A stretch of DNA of 64,000 bases from positions 3,906,001-3,970,000 of the forward strand of contig OY751485.1 of the NCBI GenBank assembly GCA_963565915.1, given 5' to 3'. The notes under the pieces are model-generated. The model was not told the DNA's origin. It was given only the letters and a program-made list of their open reading frames with translations, and made no database searches. The position numbers and the translations under genes were made by a program. Shown here in pieces: positions 34,301 through 44,203 of this stretch (positions within the stretch are counted from its first letter, which is position 1; each line of letters starts with the position of its first letter). Source of the stretch: Entoloma clypeatum. Its lineage: Eukaryota; Basidiomycota; Agaricomycetes; Agaricales; Entolomataceae.

Positions 34301-34994
34301 TTACAACAACACTCCGAGTGCCACCACAGGTGTATCACCATTCTTCGCCAACAAAGGTTATCACCCCGACATTACACTCCATCCGGAACGTGATCTAGCA
34401 TCCGATAAAACTCGACAATACATCGTCGACTTAGATGAATTACATCAAGAACTAAAGACTGCTGTCGCAGAGGCACAACAACGTTATCAAGGCCCTGCGG
34501 ACGTCCGACGTTCTCCGCCTCCCCCGCTCCGCGTCGGACAAGAAGTCTTTGTTAAAGCTAAGTTCTTCCGCACCACACGACCCACCCAAAAGTTATCCGA
34601 CAAATATGCTGGCCCATTTGAAATCATAGCCCAACCCGGCATGCACTCCTTTACACTACATCTACCCGACACTATGCGTGCTATACACCCCGTCTTCCAC
34701 ATATCCATGCTCAAACCAGCAACTCCTAACGAGATTCCAAATCGGATACAATCTCCTCCGCCTCCGCTCGAGATGGACAGAGAAACCGAATACGAAATTG
34801 CGGAAATCGTCGACTCAAAGATCGATAAAAGACGACGCTGCAAACTCCTTTACCTCGTCCGCTGGTTAGGTTATGAAGACACCAGTGAAGAGTTTTCTTG
34901 TTTACCCGCATCCGAGCTTGAACACGCAGCGGATATGGTAGCGGACTTCCACTCTGCTCAACCAACTAAGCCAGGCCCCTTATCGCGCTTGTAA
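31332..34994 (+). CDS. Gypsy B copy 1 Pol polyprotein with chromodomain
   Basis: About 1220 residues in one open frame; there is no conventional start because the family probably makes Pol by -1 frameshift from Gag (see 40957). Order: protease VDTGSTHCF (about 31490); RT with LRLCVDFCGLN, TALDLRHAYH, FGLTNSPAVFQRFM and catalytic YLDDILIYSD (about 32580); RNase H with TDASDYALGV and YDTHDKELLAI; integrase HHCC (HDHILAGHPG, CKSCTTCMRAK), then core with MDFIEPL, SDRGPEFVS and GQTERTNQTLEQY; and a C-terminal chromodomain (YEIAEIVDSKI, YLVRWLGYEDTSEEFSCLP) that in other chromoviruses tethers integration to marked chromatin. No inactivating stop is seen, but the gag of this copy is dead, so movement would need Gag in trans. 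Confidence 0.92.
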   Translation, partial: GSGSHEAWSEDCIDSLHASTPIQLNVSALSNLNSLHINISSSFFSSDSVPALVDTGSTHCFIDNNFSSAYDLSTSAIPSLELKLFNGSSNMFITQVVTIPICFPSGESFEQDFYVTPLDSASSMVLGYNWLTCHNSMIDWVLGSITFHLRMQKELFPTLTSTPSQGRTATLPPPEPPIKSLQISIINTATFMRACKLPGIQSFRLHLLTPSVSAHSASASDTPDLTNVPEEYHDYADVFSKGKADTLPPHRPYDLKIELEEGSAPPFGPIYSLSQTELNALREFIDEHLTIGFIRPSSSPHGAPVLFVRKKDGSLRLCVDFCGLNKISKKDRYPLPLISDLLQTAGKASVYTALDLRHAYHLVRIAEGDEWKTAFRTRYGSFEWLVMPFGLTNSPAVFQRFMNDIFHDLLDKYVTIYLDDILIYSDSPSEHWKHVCEVPRRLRQHGLYARADKCEFSLDTVEYLGFILSPTGLRMSDKKVKIIQDWPEPRKVKDIQSFLGFANFYRRFIPYYSKITVPLTRLTRKNTQWHFSDSARESFKTLKKAFTTAPVLTHWIPDSPIIVKTDASDYALGVILSIRTSDDEIHLVTFHSRTFTSSELNYDTHDKELLAIHDAFKVWCHYLEGSAAPIDVITDHKNLEYFSTTKILSRRQARWSEYLCQFNLVIRFRPGRLGTKPDLLSRRWDIYPKEGNSDYSSINPSNFKPIFTQEQLTTSLRATELYTPVLCATIIMDTDQLRSDILSALPTDPIYTSFLDNPNPRWIVNEAGYLLHNGRIYVPDSSDLRLRILRNKHDHILAGHPGQNKTISLIQREYTWPGMRDFVKKYCKSCTTCMRAKPQCHKPYGLLKQLPIPERPWHSISMDFIEPLLTSAGSDAILVIVDRLAKQGIFIPTTINCTSEDLANLFVLHVFSKHGVPQNVTSDRGPEFVSHFFRSLAKALDMRLHFTSGYHPEGDGQTERTNQTLEQYLRIFCNYQQDNWSALLPLAEFAYNNTPSATTGVSPFFANKGYHPDITLHPERDLASDKTRQYIVDLDELHQELKTAVAEAQQRYQGPADVRRSPPPPLRVGQEVFVKAKFFRTTRPTQKLSDKYAGPFEIIAQPGMHSFTLHLPDTMRAIHPVFHISMLKPATPNEIPNRIQSPPPPLEMDRETEYEIAEIVDSKIDKRRRCKLLYLVRWLGYEDTSEEFSCLPASELEHAADMVADFHSAQPTKPGPLSRL

Positions 34995-35038
34995 CAAAAA
35001 GAAAAGAAAATCTATTAAAATTTTATACTAACAAAAAA

Positions 35039-36057
35039 CTACTTTCGCTGTTTTTTGTTAGATACCCCCTCCGTCTCCTCGTTCCACTCCGATCCGGATT
35101 CCTCTTCCGCTTCCTCCATCCGCTTCCGCTTCTTCGTTTCTTCTTCTTTTTCTGCTTCTTCTTCTACCTCCCTTCCCAACTCCTCCAATACCCTATCATA
35201 CTCCTCCGCATCCTCGTCCTCGTCGGATCCCTCCTCTGAAGCCTCCGAATCCTCCCTCCACGCGATAACTGTCAAAAGCTCCTTGATCTCCCGCAATTCC
35301 TTCAACTCCGCCTTTATCAGCCACATCTCCCTTATCATGCTCCTAAGCCCTCTCACCACCTCCGTGCCTATGACCACCTCCGGCGGACCAAACCCCTCCG
35401 GCATGAACTCCGGCTCCTCCGACGCTGCGGCTATCCGCGATCCCTCCGTGGTCCCCTCTCCCTTGGACGATCCCGCCTTCGCGTTCTTCGTCGCACCACC
35501 TGCCACCTTAGCCTTTCCGACCCTCACCGCCTTGGTCATCCTCCGCTTCACCTCCGACTCCGCTTCCGCTCCCGTTCTGCAGCTTCGTTTTAAACGCTGG
35601 CACCGCCAGCACGACGAAGCATTGTCATTCCTAAAGAACAAGTTAATAACGAAGCGTATAAAGAAATAGGAAAAACTCACTCCGATGGCCAAAAACACAA
35701 GTCCCCCGCTTTCAAGCAGGAGGTGCAATCCTCCTTCCCCTGCTCGTAACTCGCAGGCATATTCTTGAAAACCCCCTGCAGCCGGACCTTCTTCACCTCC
35801 ACACTCGCCGCATCTGCATCTGCATCTGCCTCCGCATCGGCACCTGCACCCGCAACCGGTTCCTTCGCCTTCGCCTTCTCTGCCTTCCTCTCTGCTCGTC
35901 TCCGCTCTTTCGCCGCCCTCTTCGCCTCCGCGCGCTCTGCATCTTCCTTCGCGCGCTCCTCTGCCTCCTGCAGTTTCCTCTCCAACTCTTCGGTGACCTT
36001 CTTCTGACGCTCCCTTTCAGCACGAAGAGCGGCGAGGGGTGAGTTTTCAGCGGACAT
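35039..36057 (-). CDS. Antisense spliced Zn2Cys6-like gene of gypsy B copy 1
   Basis: Opposite strand to pol, between pol and the 3' LTR. Exon 1 36057-35681, intron 35680-35631 (50 bp, GTGAGT...TTTAG), exon 2 35630-35039; 322 aa. Exon 1 is a long basic/acidic coiled-coil-like helix (ERERQKKVTEELERKLQEAE, then Lys/Arg/Ala-rich) ending CTSCLKAGDLCFWPSE. Exon 2 opens NDNASSCWRCQRLKRSCRTG. Splicing creates C-x2-C-x6-C-x11-C-x2-C-x6-C, the spacing of a fungal Zn(II)2Cys6 binuclear cluster. The C-terminal third is strongly acidic (EDSEASEEGSDEDEDAEEYD) with a Lys/Arg-rich end like a nuclear signal. I know of no named family for it. It could be a captured regulator or a nucleocapsid-like accessory protein. 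Copy 2 keeps the same layout. Confidence 0.72.
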
Positions 36058-36188
36058 AACGGATAGGCGTCGGGATAGATGTTGTGGTTGGGTGACAAGA
36101 GAGAAAGATCATGCACAAAGCTTTTCAACCAACGGTCACGTGGATTACCTCATCTGGGCCTCAGGGTTCGGCCCTAAGAGGGAAATAC

Positions 36189-36722
36189 TGTGATAACCAT
36201 ACGATTCACATCCGACTTATCCGACGACTCCGACATTTCATCCGCTCCGACATCCGCTCCAACAACATTCTATTTATATTGAATATACTTCTACTACGTA
36301 ACATCTCAACCATACTTACAAGTAGACATATGTTGTTCACTTTTCATTTGTTACTCTCCGTACTCCGAATGTTCCGATGGTCAACTCCAATATCTGCACA
36401 TCACTTATAGTAATGCTGATCATTCTAGTCTACTATAAATAGTGTACAAACCTGTCGTAGAACCTCAGTTCAAATATCATATGTTACACCTCATTCACAT
36501 CCGTCTCTACTTGCCTTGAGCATTCTCTCCGTCACCTCCACTCATCCGCTCATCCGACATCCGCCAATCCGAAATTGAGGACCACGTCAAAGAGTGGGGC
36601 GCAATGCACAAGTTGAAGCCAGGTCCTTTCTGCCAACGTTGCACTTACTGCATTCCGCTCCTCCGCTACTCCGCTCCGACTCGTCCGACGTTTTCCGACG
36701 TTGAGAGACACGCTACGTGACA
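36189..36722 (+). repeat. 3' LTR of gypsy B copy 1
   Basis: 534 bp, TGTGATAACC...GCTACGTGACA, preceded by a purine-rich AAGAGGGAAA (36174-36183) that may be the polypurine tract. Nearly identical to the 5' LTR of copy 2 (39090-39623), and much closer to that than to its own 5' LTR. A GGGCC...GGCCC hairpin lies at about 36156-36175. Confidence 0.9.
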
Positions 36723-37440
36723 CTTTCACCTGCTAGCAGCCTTGAGAGCTCATCTTGATTGAAGTAATTTACGAGCCCTTGAATGGCCTGGCAAGAACAA
36801 GGGTTCAAATTGGTTTCCAATGCTTCCATCAAGTTCTGTTTGTCAGAGGTCATCTGTAGCTCAGAATGAGAAGTTTTCAAGTATATACCATGAGCCCATG
36901 ACCACCTCCCACTTCCAGGGCTCTCCAGTTGTCATGCTGGAAAATGGAACTCATTCAGGGGAGGGCTCCCCAGCTAGATCTTTCACTAAAGAACTGTGGT
37001 GAGGGGGTATAGCAGATGACAGCGCAATGGGGTATTTTACCGAAATGAACATGACAAGACCTGGGAACAGTCAACAGCAAGGTCTTGGGACCGAATGAGC
37101 TTCTTACCTGGGTGACAGCTGACTGGAACATGACATAGTGCTTGGCAAAATTGGTGATCGGTGGTGAAGGTGAGGGAAAGACTTTGTTTCTTTGTCTTTC
37201 AAAACAAACAGGTTGCTCAGATTTGACCGACCTGTTTGGTTCAGAAGGTGAACAAACAAACCTCATCTGAAGAGAATGATATATTTGAACAAAGAAAGCA
37301 TTGTTTGTTTAGCATATTACCAAGACTCTCAAACATGAGGGTCTTGTATCAGAGTCCATTAATAGTAGTAGGGTAGTGTAAAATGAAATAAAGATGATAG
37401 TATTCCAAGATTGACTGGTAGATGAGAGTGATGTTAGAAA
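36723..37440. other. Non-coding spacer
   Basis: No gene or repeat that I can identify between the 3' LTR of copy 1 and the MITE remnant at 37441. Short open frames here lack recognisable content. Confidence 0.5.
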
Positions 37441-37670
37441 TAGTGTTTGAAAGTCCAGTCCAGTCCGGTTTTTTGCCCAAAAAAATTAAAAACCTAGGAC
37501 CAAAACTGGTTGAGTGGTTTCTCCAAAAAACTGAAACCAGGTGGACAGTCTGGACTGGTCAAAGACTGGTGAACCAGTCTTTTCTTTCTCAAAAAAGTGA
37601 ACCAGGACTAGTTTGAACTGGTTTAAACTGGTTATTCTCCAATTTATTAAAACTCTTTCAAAATATCATT
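37441..37670. mobile_element. Partial hAT-type MITE
   Basis: The left end TAGTGTTTGAAAGTCCAGTC is identical to that of the MITE at 29975, and the interior shares the AACCAGT/GACTGG-rich composition. The matching right end and duplication were not found, so it is truncated or its end has decayed. Confidence 0.6.
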
Positions 37671-37713
37671 TGTAACACATTTTAGAAGCTTTGATGGTGT
37701 AATTTACACTCCT

Positions 37714-37866
37714 CCATGAGTCCAAGTGGAATCCGCTTGGATGGGCGGAATCTGAGCAGATTCTGAGCACACAAAAAACCTTCCAAAATTCTGCTCAGAG
37801 TCCAAGCAGATTCTGAGTGGACTCCGAGCAGAATCCGCTCATCCAAGTAAATCCACTTGATTCTGC
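37714..37866. repeat. Foldback element, about 150 bp
   Basis: Imperfect inverted repeat: GTCCAAGTGGAATCCGCTTG GATGGGCGGAATCTG on the left pairs with the block ending CAGAATCCGCTCATCCAAG ... CACTTGATTCTG on the right. Internally it repeats CAGATTCTGAG. Resembles a small MITE; no flanking duplication is evident. Confidence 0.55.
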
Positions 37867-37869
37867 CTG

Positions 37870-38750
37870 GATTTTGGATGTCTCATTTGTTGAACTCTAT
37901 TTGCTGATTGCAACTTTATTCTATATATTCTTATTTACTCATTTCACTCATTTTAGACTTGTTTTCAGTCAATTCAATTGTATTCAAATATCTCCTACTG
38001 TTATATCTGTCTCTGAGTTTCCAATCCACTCTGATCATCCTCCGATATTCCAGACATCTGTTACCTCTGCATCTCCATACGTTGCCATCTTGCATTTCAT
38101 ATTCATAACTCCATGCCTCTATGCATTTCATATCCATATTCCCATTTACTTATGCATCGCCTTTTCCGCATGGTCTATTGACTGACATCTCTGATGTTCG
38201 ATACAGTCACTGGCAACTTACGCCACAACTCCGGACCTACTCCGACCATCTCTGTAAAGTAATCATATTTAGATATTGAAGCTCGTACCATACCTGTAAT
38301 TCCTCAGTTCAAATATCAACCAAGTTCACTCCTCTACTCTCAGTTCATGCCAGAGATCCTCGCTGTGGTACAATACGCCAACGATATCATCATCTTCTGC
38401 TCTTTCTCCATCATTACCCTTCGACAAGCTCAGTACTGTGTCTGAGTCACAACTCCGTTGTTGTCCAACCATTTCCATGTCAGCATGTCCCTCACTGAGA
38501 TCTCTCCGAGAACCTCCGCACCTCCAACCTCTCCTCTGACCTCCTGAAATTGAGACACCTTATCCAACAAACAGCAGTGCAACACATGCATTGAAGCCAC
38601 ATCCCTCCCCTTTGTTGTTCCACTCCGGTCTCAGTCCTATGTCTGACCTCCAACAGACTCCGACAAAGATCCAATGTTTCACCTACTTAACCCTACAATA
38701 CAAACTATATACCTTATTGTGACTTATTTTTTTATGTGGGATGAGGGTGA
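37870..38750. repeat. Diverged gypsy-like LTR remnant
   Basis: Segments resemble the family B LTR in order: CCTCAGTTCAAATATCA (about 38309), then GAAATTGAGACACC...GCAGTGCAACACATG...TTGAAGCCA (about 38546-38600) against GAAATTGAGGACCACG...GCGCAATGCACAAG...TTGAAGCCA. The match is patchy, so this may be a related family. No coding frame. Confidence 0.4.
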
Positions 38751-38835
38751 TACTTGGGGGGTAAATGCACTGTCACATGATATATTCATCACTATGTACA
38801 ATATATATATATAAATTTCATTAATAAGAAAGAAA

Positions 38836-39044
38836 TCACACCCCCCGCATATGGCGGGAGGTGTGGTACAAGAAAAGCCCTGAGGGAGTGGCGGCGGGAA
38901 CAGAAACATGTTGTCCATGTCAGAAATGGGTGGTACGACGCAGGCAATGGGGGTACGTGACAGAAGGTGACACGGAAGGGGTGCCATGGGCACAGATGGG
39001 CTATTGATAACAAAAAAAACACCCCCCGCATAAGGCGGGGAGTA
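38836..39044. repeat. Pair of GC-rich hairpin repeats
   Basis: Two near-identical short hairpins, ACACCCCCCGCATATGGCGG (about 38838) and ACACCCCCCGCATAAGGCGG (about 39019), are in direct orientation about 180 bp apart, each a CCCCGC...GCGGG stem. They could bound a small element, or be the ends of a transposon relic. Confidence 0.5.
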
Positions 39045-39089
39045 TTCAGAGGTGCTATGAAGCTGGGGGTTGAGTAAGATGTGGAACTG

Positions 39090-39623
39090 TGTCATAACCA
39101 TATGATTCACATCCAACTTATCCGACGACTCTGACGATTCATCCGCTCCAACATCCGCTCCAACAACATTCTATTTATATTGATTATACTTCTACTACGT
39201 AACATCTCAACCATACTTACAAGTAGATATATGTTGTTCACTTTTCATTTGCTACTCTCCGTACTCCGAATGTTCTGATGGTCAACTCCGATATCTGCAC
39301 ATCACTTATAGTAATGCTGATCATTCTAGTCTACTATAAATAGTGTACAAACCTGTCGTAGAACCTCAGTTCAAATATCATATGTTACACCTCATTCACA
39401 TCCGTCTCTACTTGCCTTGAGCATTCTCTCCGTCACCTCCACTCATCCGCTCATCCGACATCCGCCAATCCGAAATTGAGGACCACGTCAAAGAGTGGGG
39501 CGCAATGCACAAGTTGAAGCCAGGTCCTTTCTGCCAACGTTGCACTTACTGCATTCCGCTCCTCCGCTACTCCGCTCCGACTCGTCCGACGTTTTCCGAC
39601 GTTGAGAGACACGCTACGTGACA
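39090..39623 (+). repeat. 5' LTR of gypsy B copy 2
   Basis: 534 bp, same length as the 3' LTR of copy 1 and nearly identical over the last 350 bp. The sequence directly inside (GTATATTTGAACTACC) is conserved at the same place in copy 1 (29808) and should contain the primer site, but I cannot match it to a tRNA. Confidence 0.9.
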
Positions 39624-39674
39624 GTATATTTGAACTACCACCATTCTTTGATTTACCCAACAACCTCTACCCAC

Positions 39675-40966
39675 ATGTCTCAAACCCGTAATACAGTTCG
39701 AACAACTAGGACTGCTCGTGCAGCAGCAGAACGTTCATCCTCCACACCACGCTCTGCTTTTCTTCGAGGAACACGCAATGTAACCATTACCCCTCGAGGA
39801 GCCACAGCATCATCATCTGCTCCTACCCCCGGACCATCCGTTCCTCCGCCTTCTTCCGACTCTCAGCTCCCACCACTTCCTGCCAGTCCTCCACTAAACC
39901 CACCAACGGAACCCTCCGCACCTCTAAATTCTGGCTTATTCGGCGGACCTCCAGGAGGATCTCCTCCTCCTTCCGACGGTAGTTTACATGGAGATTTGGA
40001 CGACTCTGATTCCAATCCAGATCAGGAACCCAATCTAGCTGAAGCCATTCTGCTCATGACCAAAGAGTTGAAACATTGTGACACAAAGAAAAAAAGTTGT
40101 ATGCCAACGAACCGGATACCTTCGACGGATCCGATCTGCGCAAACTCTCTGCATTCATTTTACAATGCAAACTTTACTTCTCCAACAATGACAACTTCGA
40201 CTCAGAACATTCCAAAGTCAACTTTGCCATGTCTTACTTCCAAGGCACAGCACTCAAATTTTTTGAACCCTTCATTCTTGACGATAATGAACCCAATTGG
40301 CGGGGTTCTTTCCCCGACTTTGTCTGACTTCTCCGCTCTGAGTTTGGTACCATTGACCCTCAGGGCGAAGCCGAAGAACAGTTGGACAACCTACGGATGA
40401 AGGAAAATCAAAAGATATTGAAGTACAACGTTGAATTCCAACGTCTTGCTACCAAGACTGACTGGGATGAAAACTCCCTCCGACACTGCTACTACGTCGG
40501 ACTTCCGGATCGGATCAAGGACATCCTCTCCCAACAACCCAAGATCAAGTCTTTACCAGACCTACGATCCGCGGCTCATACTATTGACGCTCGCTACTGG
40601 GAACGTCAACGAGAGAAATCCAGAACCGATAAACCCACTCCCAAGTCCGACAAGAAACAATCTGCTCCGAACCAATCCACCGCACAAACATCATCAACCA
40701 AACCCTCCGCTCCCGCTACCGCTTCCGCTTCCACATCCGCTCCGAAACCCGACCTCTCCAGTAAATTAGGCAAAGACAGCAAACTGACGTATCAAGAACG
40801 CAAACGTCGTTTCGATAATAACCTTTGCTTATTCTGCGGTAGTGTCGGACACGCTGTCAAGGACTGTCCCAAGTCCACCTCCTCCGCTTCCAAGGCTAAA
40901 GGGAAAGCCGCCCAAGTTGGCACTCAAGCCAAGGAAAAAAGTAAGGAGATCGAGTCAAAAAAATAG
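39675..40966 (+). pseudogene. Gag of gypsy B copy 2
   Basis: Starts MSQTRNTVRTTRTARAAAER, then a Pro/Ser-rich linker, capsid (TFDGSDLRKLSAFILQCKLY, ILKYNVEFQRLATKTDWDEN, DRIKDILSQQPKIKSLPDLR) and a CCHC zinc knuckle CLFCGSVGHAVKDC (about 40830). One frameshift lies in the A-run near 40093 and one TGA at 40325, otherwise the frame is open for about 430 codons. Gag stops at TAG 40964-40966, just after a slippery heptamer. The protein would form the particle and bind RNA; this copy needs two repairs to be readable. Confidence 0.85.
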
Positions 40967-41001
40967 GCAGTGGTCCTCATGAAGCACGGTCTGAGGACTG
41001 C
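40957..41001 (+). promoter_or_regulatory. Candidate -1 ribosomal frameshift signal, gag to pol
   Basis: A_AAA_AAA (40957-40963) sits in the Gag frame directly before the stop TAG. A 6-nt spacer follows, then a 9-bp stem (GTGGTCCTC 40970-40978 with GAGGACTGC 40993-41001, two G-U pairs) and a 14-nt loop. Pol is in the -1 frame and has no ATG near its start. The stem is kept in copy 1 (GTGGTTCTC), though there the run is eight A. Confidence 0.65.
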
Positions 41002-44000
41002 GTTGACTCTCTCCGTGCCTCCGCTCCCATCCGACTTAACGTGTCCGCTCTCTCCGATCCAAACTCTTTACATATCAATATCTCATCCTCTTTTTTCTCT
41101 TCAGATTCTGTCCCAGCACTTATTGATTCAGGATCTACCCACTGTTTTATTGACAATAACTTTTCCTCCGCTTATGATCTTCCGACCTCCGCTATTCCGC
41201 TTTTAGAACTAAAGCTTTTCGATGGCTCTTCTAACGCGTTTATCAATCAAGTTGTAACAATACCTATATGTTTGTTTTCCTTCAGGTGAATCTTTTGAAC
41301 AGGGTTTTTATGTTACTCCGCTTGACTCTGCTTCTTCTGTGGTTCTTGGATACAACTGGCTCACCCGCCACAATCCTATGATTGACTGGGGATTGGGCAG
41401 TATCACTTTCCATCCACAGATGCAAAAAGAGCCGTTTCCGACATCAACGTCAACCTCCTCCCAAGGTAGGACAGCTACGTTTCCTCCTCCGGAACCTCCG
41501 ATCGTACCTCTGCAGATTTCACTCATTAACACAGCTGCTTTTATGAGGGCATGCAAATTGCCTGGTATACAATCCTTTCGACTTCACCTTTTGACTCCCT
41601 CCATTTCCGCTCACTCCGCATCCGCTTCCGACACCCCCGACTTGACAAACATACCCGAGGAATACCATGACTATGCTGACGTCTTCAGTAAAGGAAAAGC
41701 AGACACTCTTCCACCACACCGTCTCTACAACCTCAAGATCGAACTCGCTCAATAAGTATGTTGCCATATATCTCAACGACATCCTCATCTACTCTGACTC
41801 TCCCTCCGAGCATTGGAAGCATGTCTGCGAAGTCCCCCGACGGCTCCGACAACACGGCTTATATGCACGTGCAGACAAATGCGAGTTTTCTCTGGATACT
41901 GTTGAATACCTTGGCTTTATCCTCTCTCCGACAGGCCTCCGCATGTCGGATAAGAAAGTCAAAATTATTCAAGATTGGCCTGAACCAAGGAAGGTCAAAG
42001 ACATTCAGTCTTTCTTAGGTTTTGCCAATTTTTATCGACGATTCATTCCTTACTACTCCAAAATCACTGTTCCGCTCACTCGACTCACCCGCAAAAACAC
42101 ACAATGGCACTTCTCCGACTCCGCTCGCGAATCTTTCAAAACTTTGAAGAAAGCCTTTACCACGGCACCTGTTCTTACGCATTGGATTCCTGACAGCCCT
42201 ATTATTGTCGAAACCGATGCCTCCGACTATGCTTTGGGTGTGATCCTCTCCATCCGCACCTCCGACGACGAAATCCATCTGGTCACTTTCCACTCCCGCA
42301 CCTTTACATCTTCTGAGTTAAACTATGACACCCACGACAAAGAACTATTAGCGATCCACGATGCATTCAAGGTTTGGTGTCACTACCTTGAAGGCTCCGC
42401 TGCTCTGATCAATGTCGTAACGGACCACAAAAATCTTTTATCACGTCGACAAGCTCGTTGGTCCAAATACCTCTGCCAGTTCAATCTTGTCATCTGCTTC
42501 CACCCTGGCCATTTAAGTATGAAGCCCGATCTTTTAAGTAGACAATGGGATGTCTACCCTAAAGAGGAAAATAGCGACTACTTGTCCGTCAATCCAAGCA
42601 ACTTCGGGCCCATCTTCGCGTGGGAGCAGCTCACCACTTCACTTCGCACAACAGAGTTATATACACCTGTCCTCAGTGCCACAATCATCATGGATATGGA
42701 TCAGCTCTGCTCCGACATCCTCTCTGCTCTTCCGACCGATTCCATTTACACCTCTTTCCTTGACAATCCTAATCCACGCTGGATCGTGAATGAAGCAGGT
42801 TATCTACTCCACAATGGACGTATCTACGTTTCCGACTCATCCGACCTCCGTCTCCGCATCCTCCGCAATAAGCACGACCATATCCTCGCTGGACACCCTG
42901 GTCAAAATAAGACTATTAGTCTTATCCAACGAGAATACACTTGGCCTGGAATGCGCAACTTCGTCAAAAAGTATTGCAAGTCATGTACCACTTGTATGCA
43001 CGCTAAACCCCAATGTGATAAACCCTATGGCCTGCTTAAACAACTCCCTATTCCTGAACGTCCCTGGCATTCTGTTTCCATGGACTTCATTGAACCCCTT
43101 CCAACATCTGCTGGCTCCGATGCAATTTTGGTCATTGTAGACCGCCTCACTAAACAAGGCATATTCATCCCTACCACCATTAATTGCACATCCGAAGACC
43201 TAGCAAACCTTTTCGTGCTTCATGTCTTTTCCAAGCATGGAGTTCCGCAAAATGTCACATCTGATCGCAGACCTGAATTTGTGTCCCACTTTTTCCACTC
43301 TCTGGCAAAAGCCCTCAACATGAGACTTCACTTCACTTCTGGATATCACCCTGAAGGCAATGGTCAAACTGAATGCACCAACCAAACACTCGAACAATAC
43401 CTCCGCATCTTCTGCAACTACCAGCAAGACAACTGGTCCGCTTTGCTTCCGCTTGCGGAGTTCGCTTACAACAACACTCCGAGTGCCACTACTGGTGTAT
43501 CACCATTCTTCGCCAACAAAGGTTATCATCCCGACATTACACTCCATCCAGAATGTGATCTAGCATCCGATAAAGCTCAACAATATGTCGTCAATTTAGA
43601 TGAATTACATCAAGAACTAAAGACTGCCGTTGCAGAGGCACAACAACATTATCAAGGCCCTGCAGACGTCCGACGTTCTCCGCCTCCTCCGCTCCGTGTT
43701 GGACAAGAAGTCTTTGTTAAAGCCAAGTTCTTCCACACCACATGACCCACCCAAAAGTTATCTGACAAATATGCTGGCCCATTTGAAATCATAGCCCAAC
43801 CCGGCATGCACTCCTTTACACTACGTCTACCCGACACTATGCATGCTATACACCCCGTCTTCCACATATCCATGCTCAAACTAGCAACTCCTAACGAGAT
43901 TCCAAATTGGATACAATCTCCTCCACCTCCACTCGAGATTGAAGGAGAAACCAAATACGAAATTGCAGAAATCATCGACTCAAAGATTGATAAAAGGTGA

Positions 44001-44159
44001 CAATGCACACTCCTTTACCTCGTCTGCTGGTTAGGTTATGAAGACACCAGTGAAGAGTTTTCTTGGCTACCTGCATCCAAGCTTGAACACGCAGCGAATA
44101 TGGTAGCGGACTTCCACTCTGCTCAACCACCTAAGCCAGGCCCATTATTGCCCTTGTAA
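40967..44159 (+). pseudogene. Pol of gypsy B copy 2
   Basis: Matches copy 1 pol throughout. Protease has IDSGSTHCF. A 4-bp insertion near 41274 shifts the frame; about 457 bp of RT (copy 1 positions about 32108-32563) is deleted at 41748; a 24-bp deletion lies at about 42434. The catalytic YLDD has become YLND (near 41770). Stops occur at 43743 and 44000. The stretch about 41770-42410 is almost identical to copy 1 while neighbouring pol is several percent diverged. Integrase and chromodomain remain recognisable to LLPL-stop at 44159. Confidence 0.88.
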
Positions 44160-44203
44160 CAAGAAGAAAAGAAAATCCATTAATATTTTATACTAACAAA
44201 AAA

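Larger units (their letters stand above)
26375..36722 (+). mobile_element. Ty3/gypsy element, family B, copy 1 (with nested insertions)
   Basis: 5' LTR (26375-29807, interrupted at 26453-29343), gag (broken), pol (one long open frame), an opposite-strand spliced gene, and an intact 534-bp 3' LTR (36189-36722). Without insertions the element is about 7.2 kb. The 5' LTR and gag are heavily decayed at CpG sites, whereas pol and the 3' LTR look fresh, so the copy appears to be a mosaic of old and young sequence. No 5-bp duplication is found at the outer ends (GCTGT versus CTTTC). Confidence 0.9.

Noticed and set aside
35055..35669. Ser-rich 204-aa plus-strand frame downstream of gypsy pol, as an envelope-like gene
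   Set aside because: It is the shadow of the antisense gene: the minus strand has the start, the splice sites and the cysteine clusters; the plus frame lacks a signal peptide or membrane segment.
37817..38185. 122-aa hydrophobic frame as a membrane protein
   Set aside because: Lies across foldback and LTR-like sequence, with alternative frames equally open; no supporting homology.
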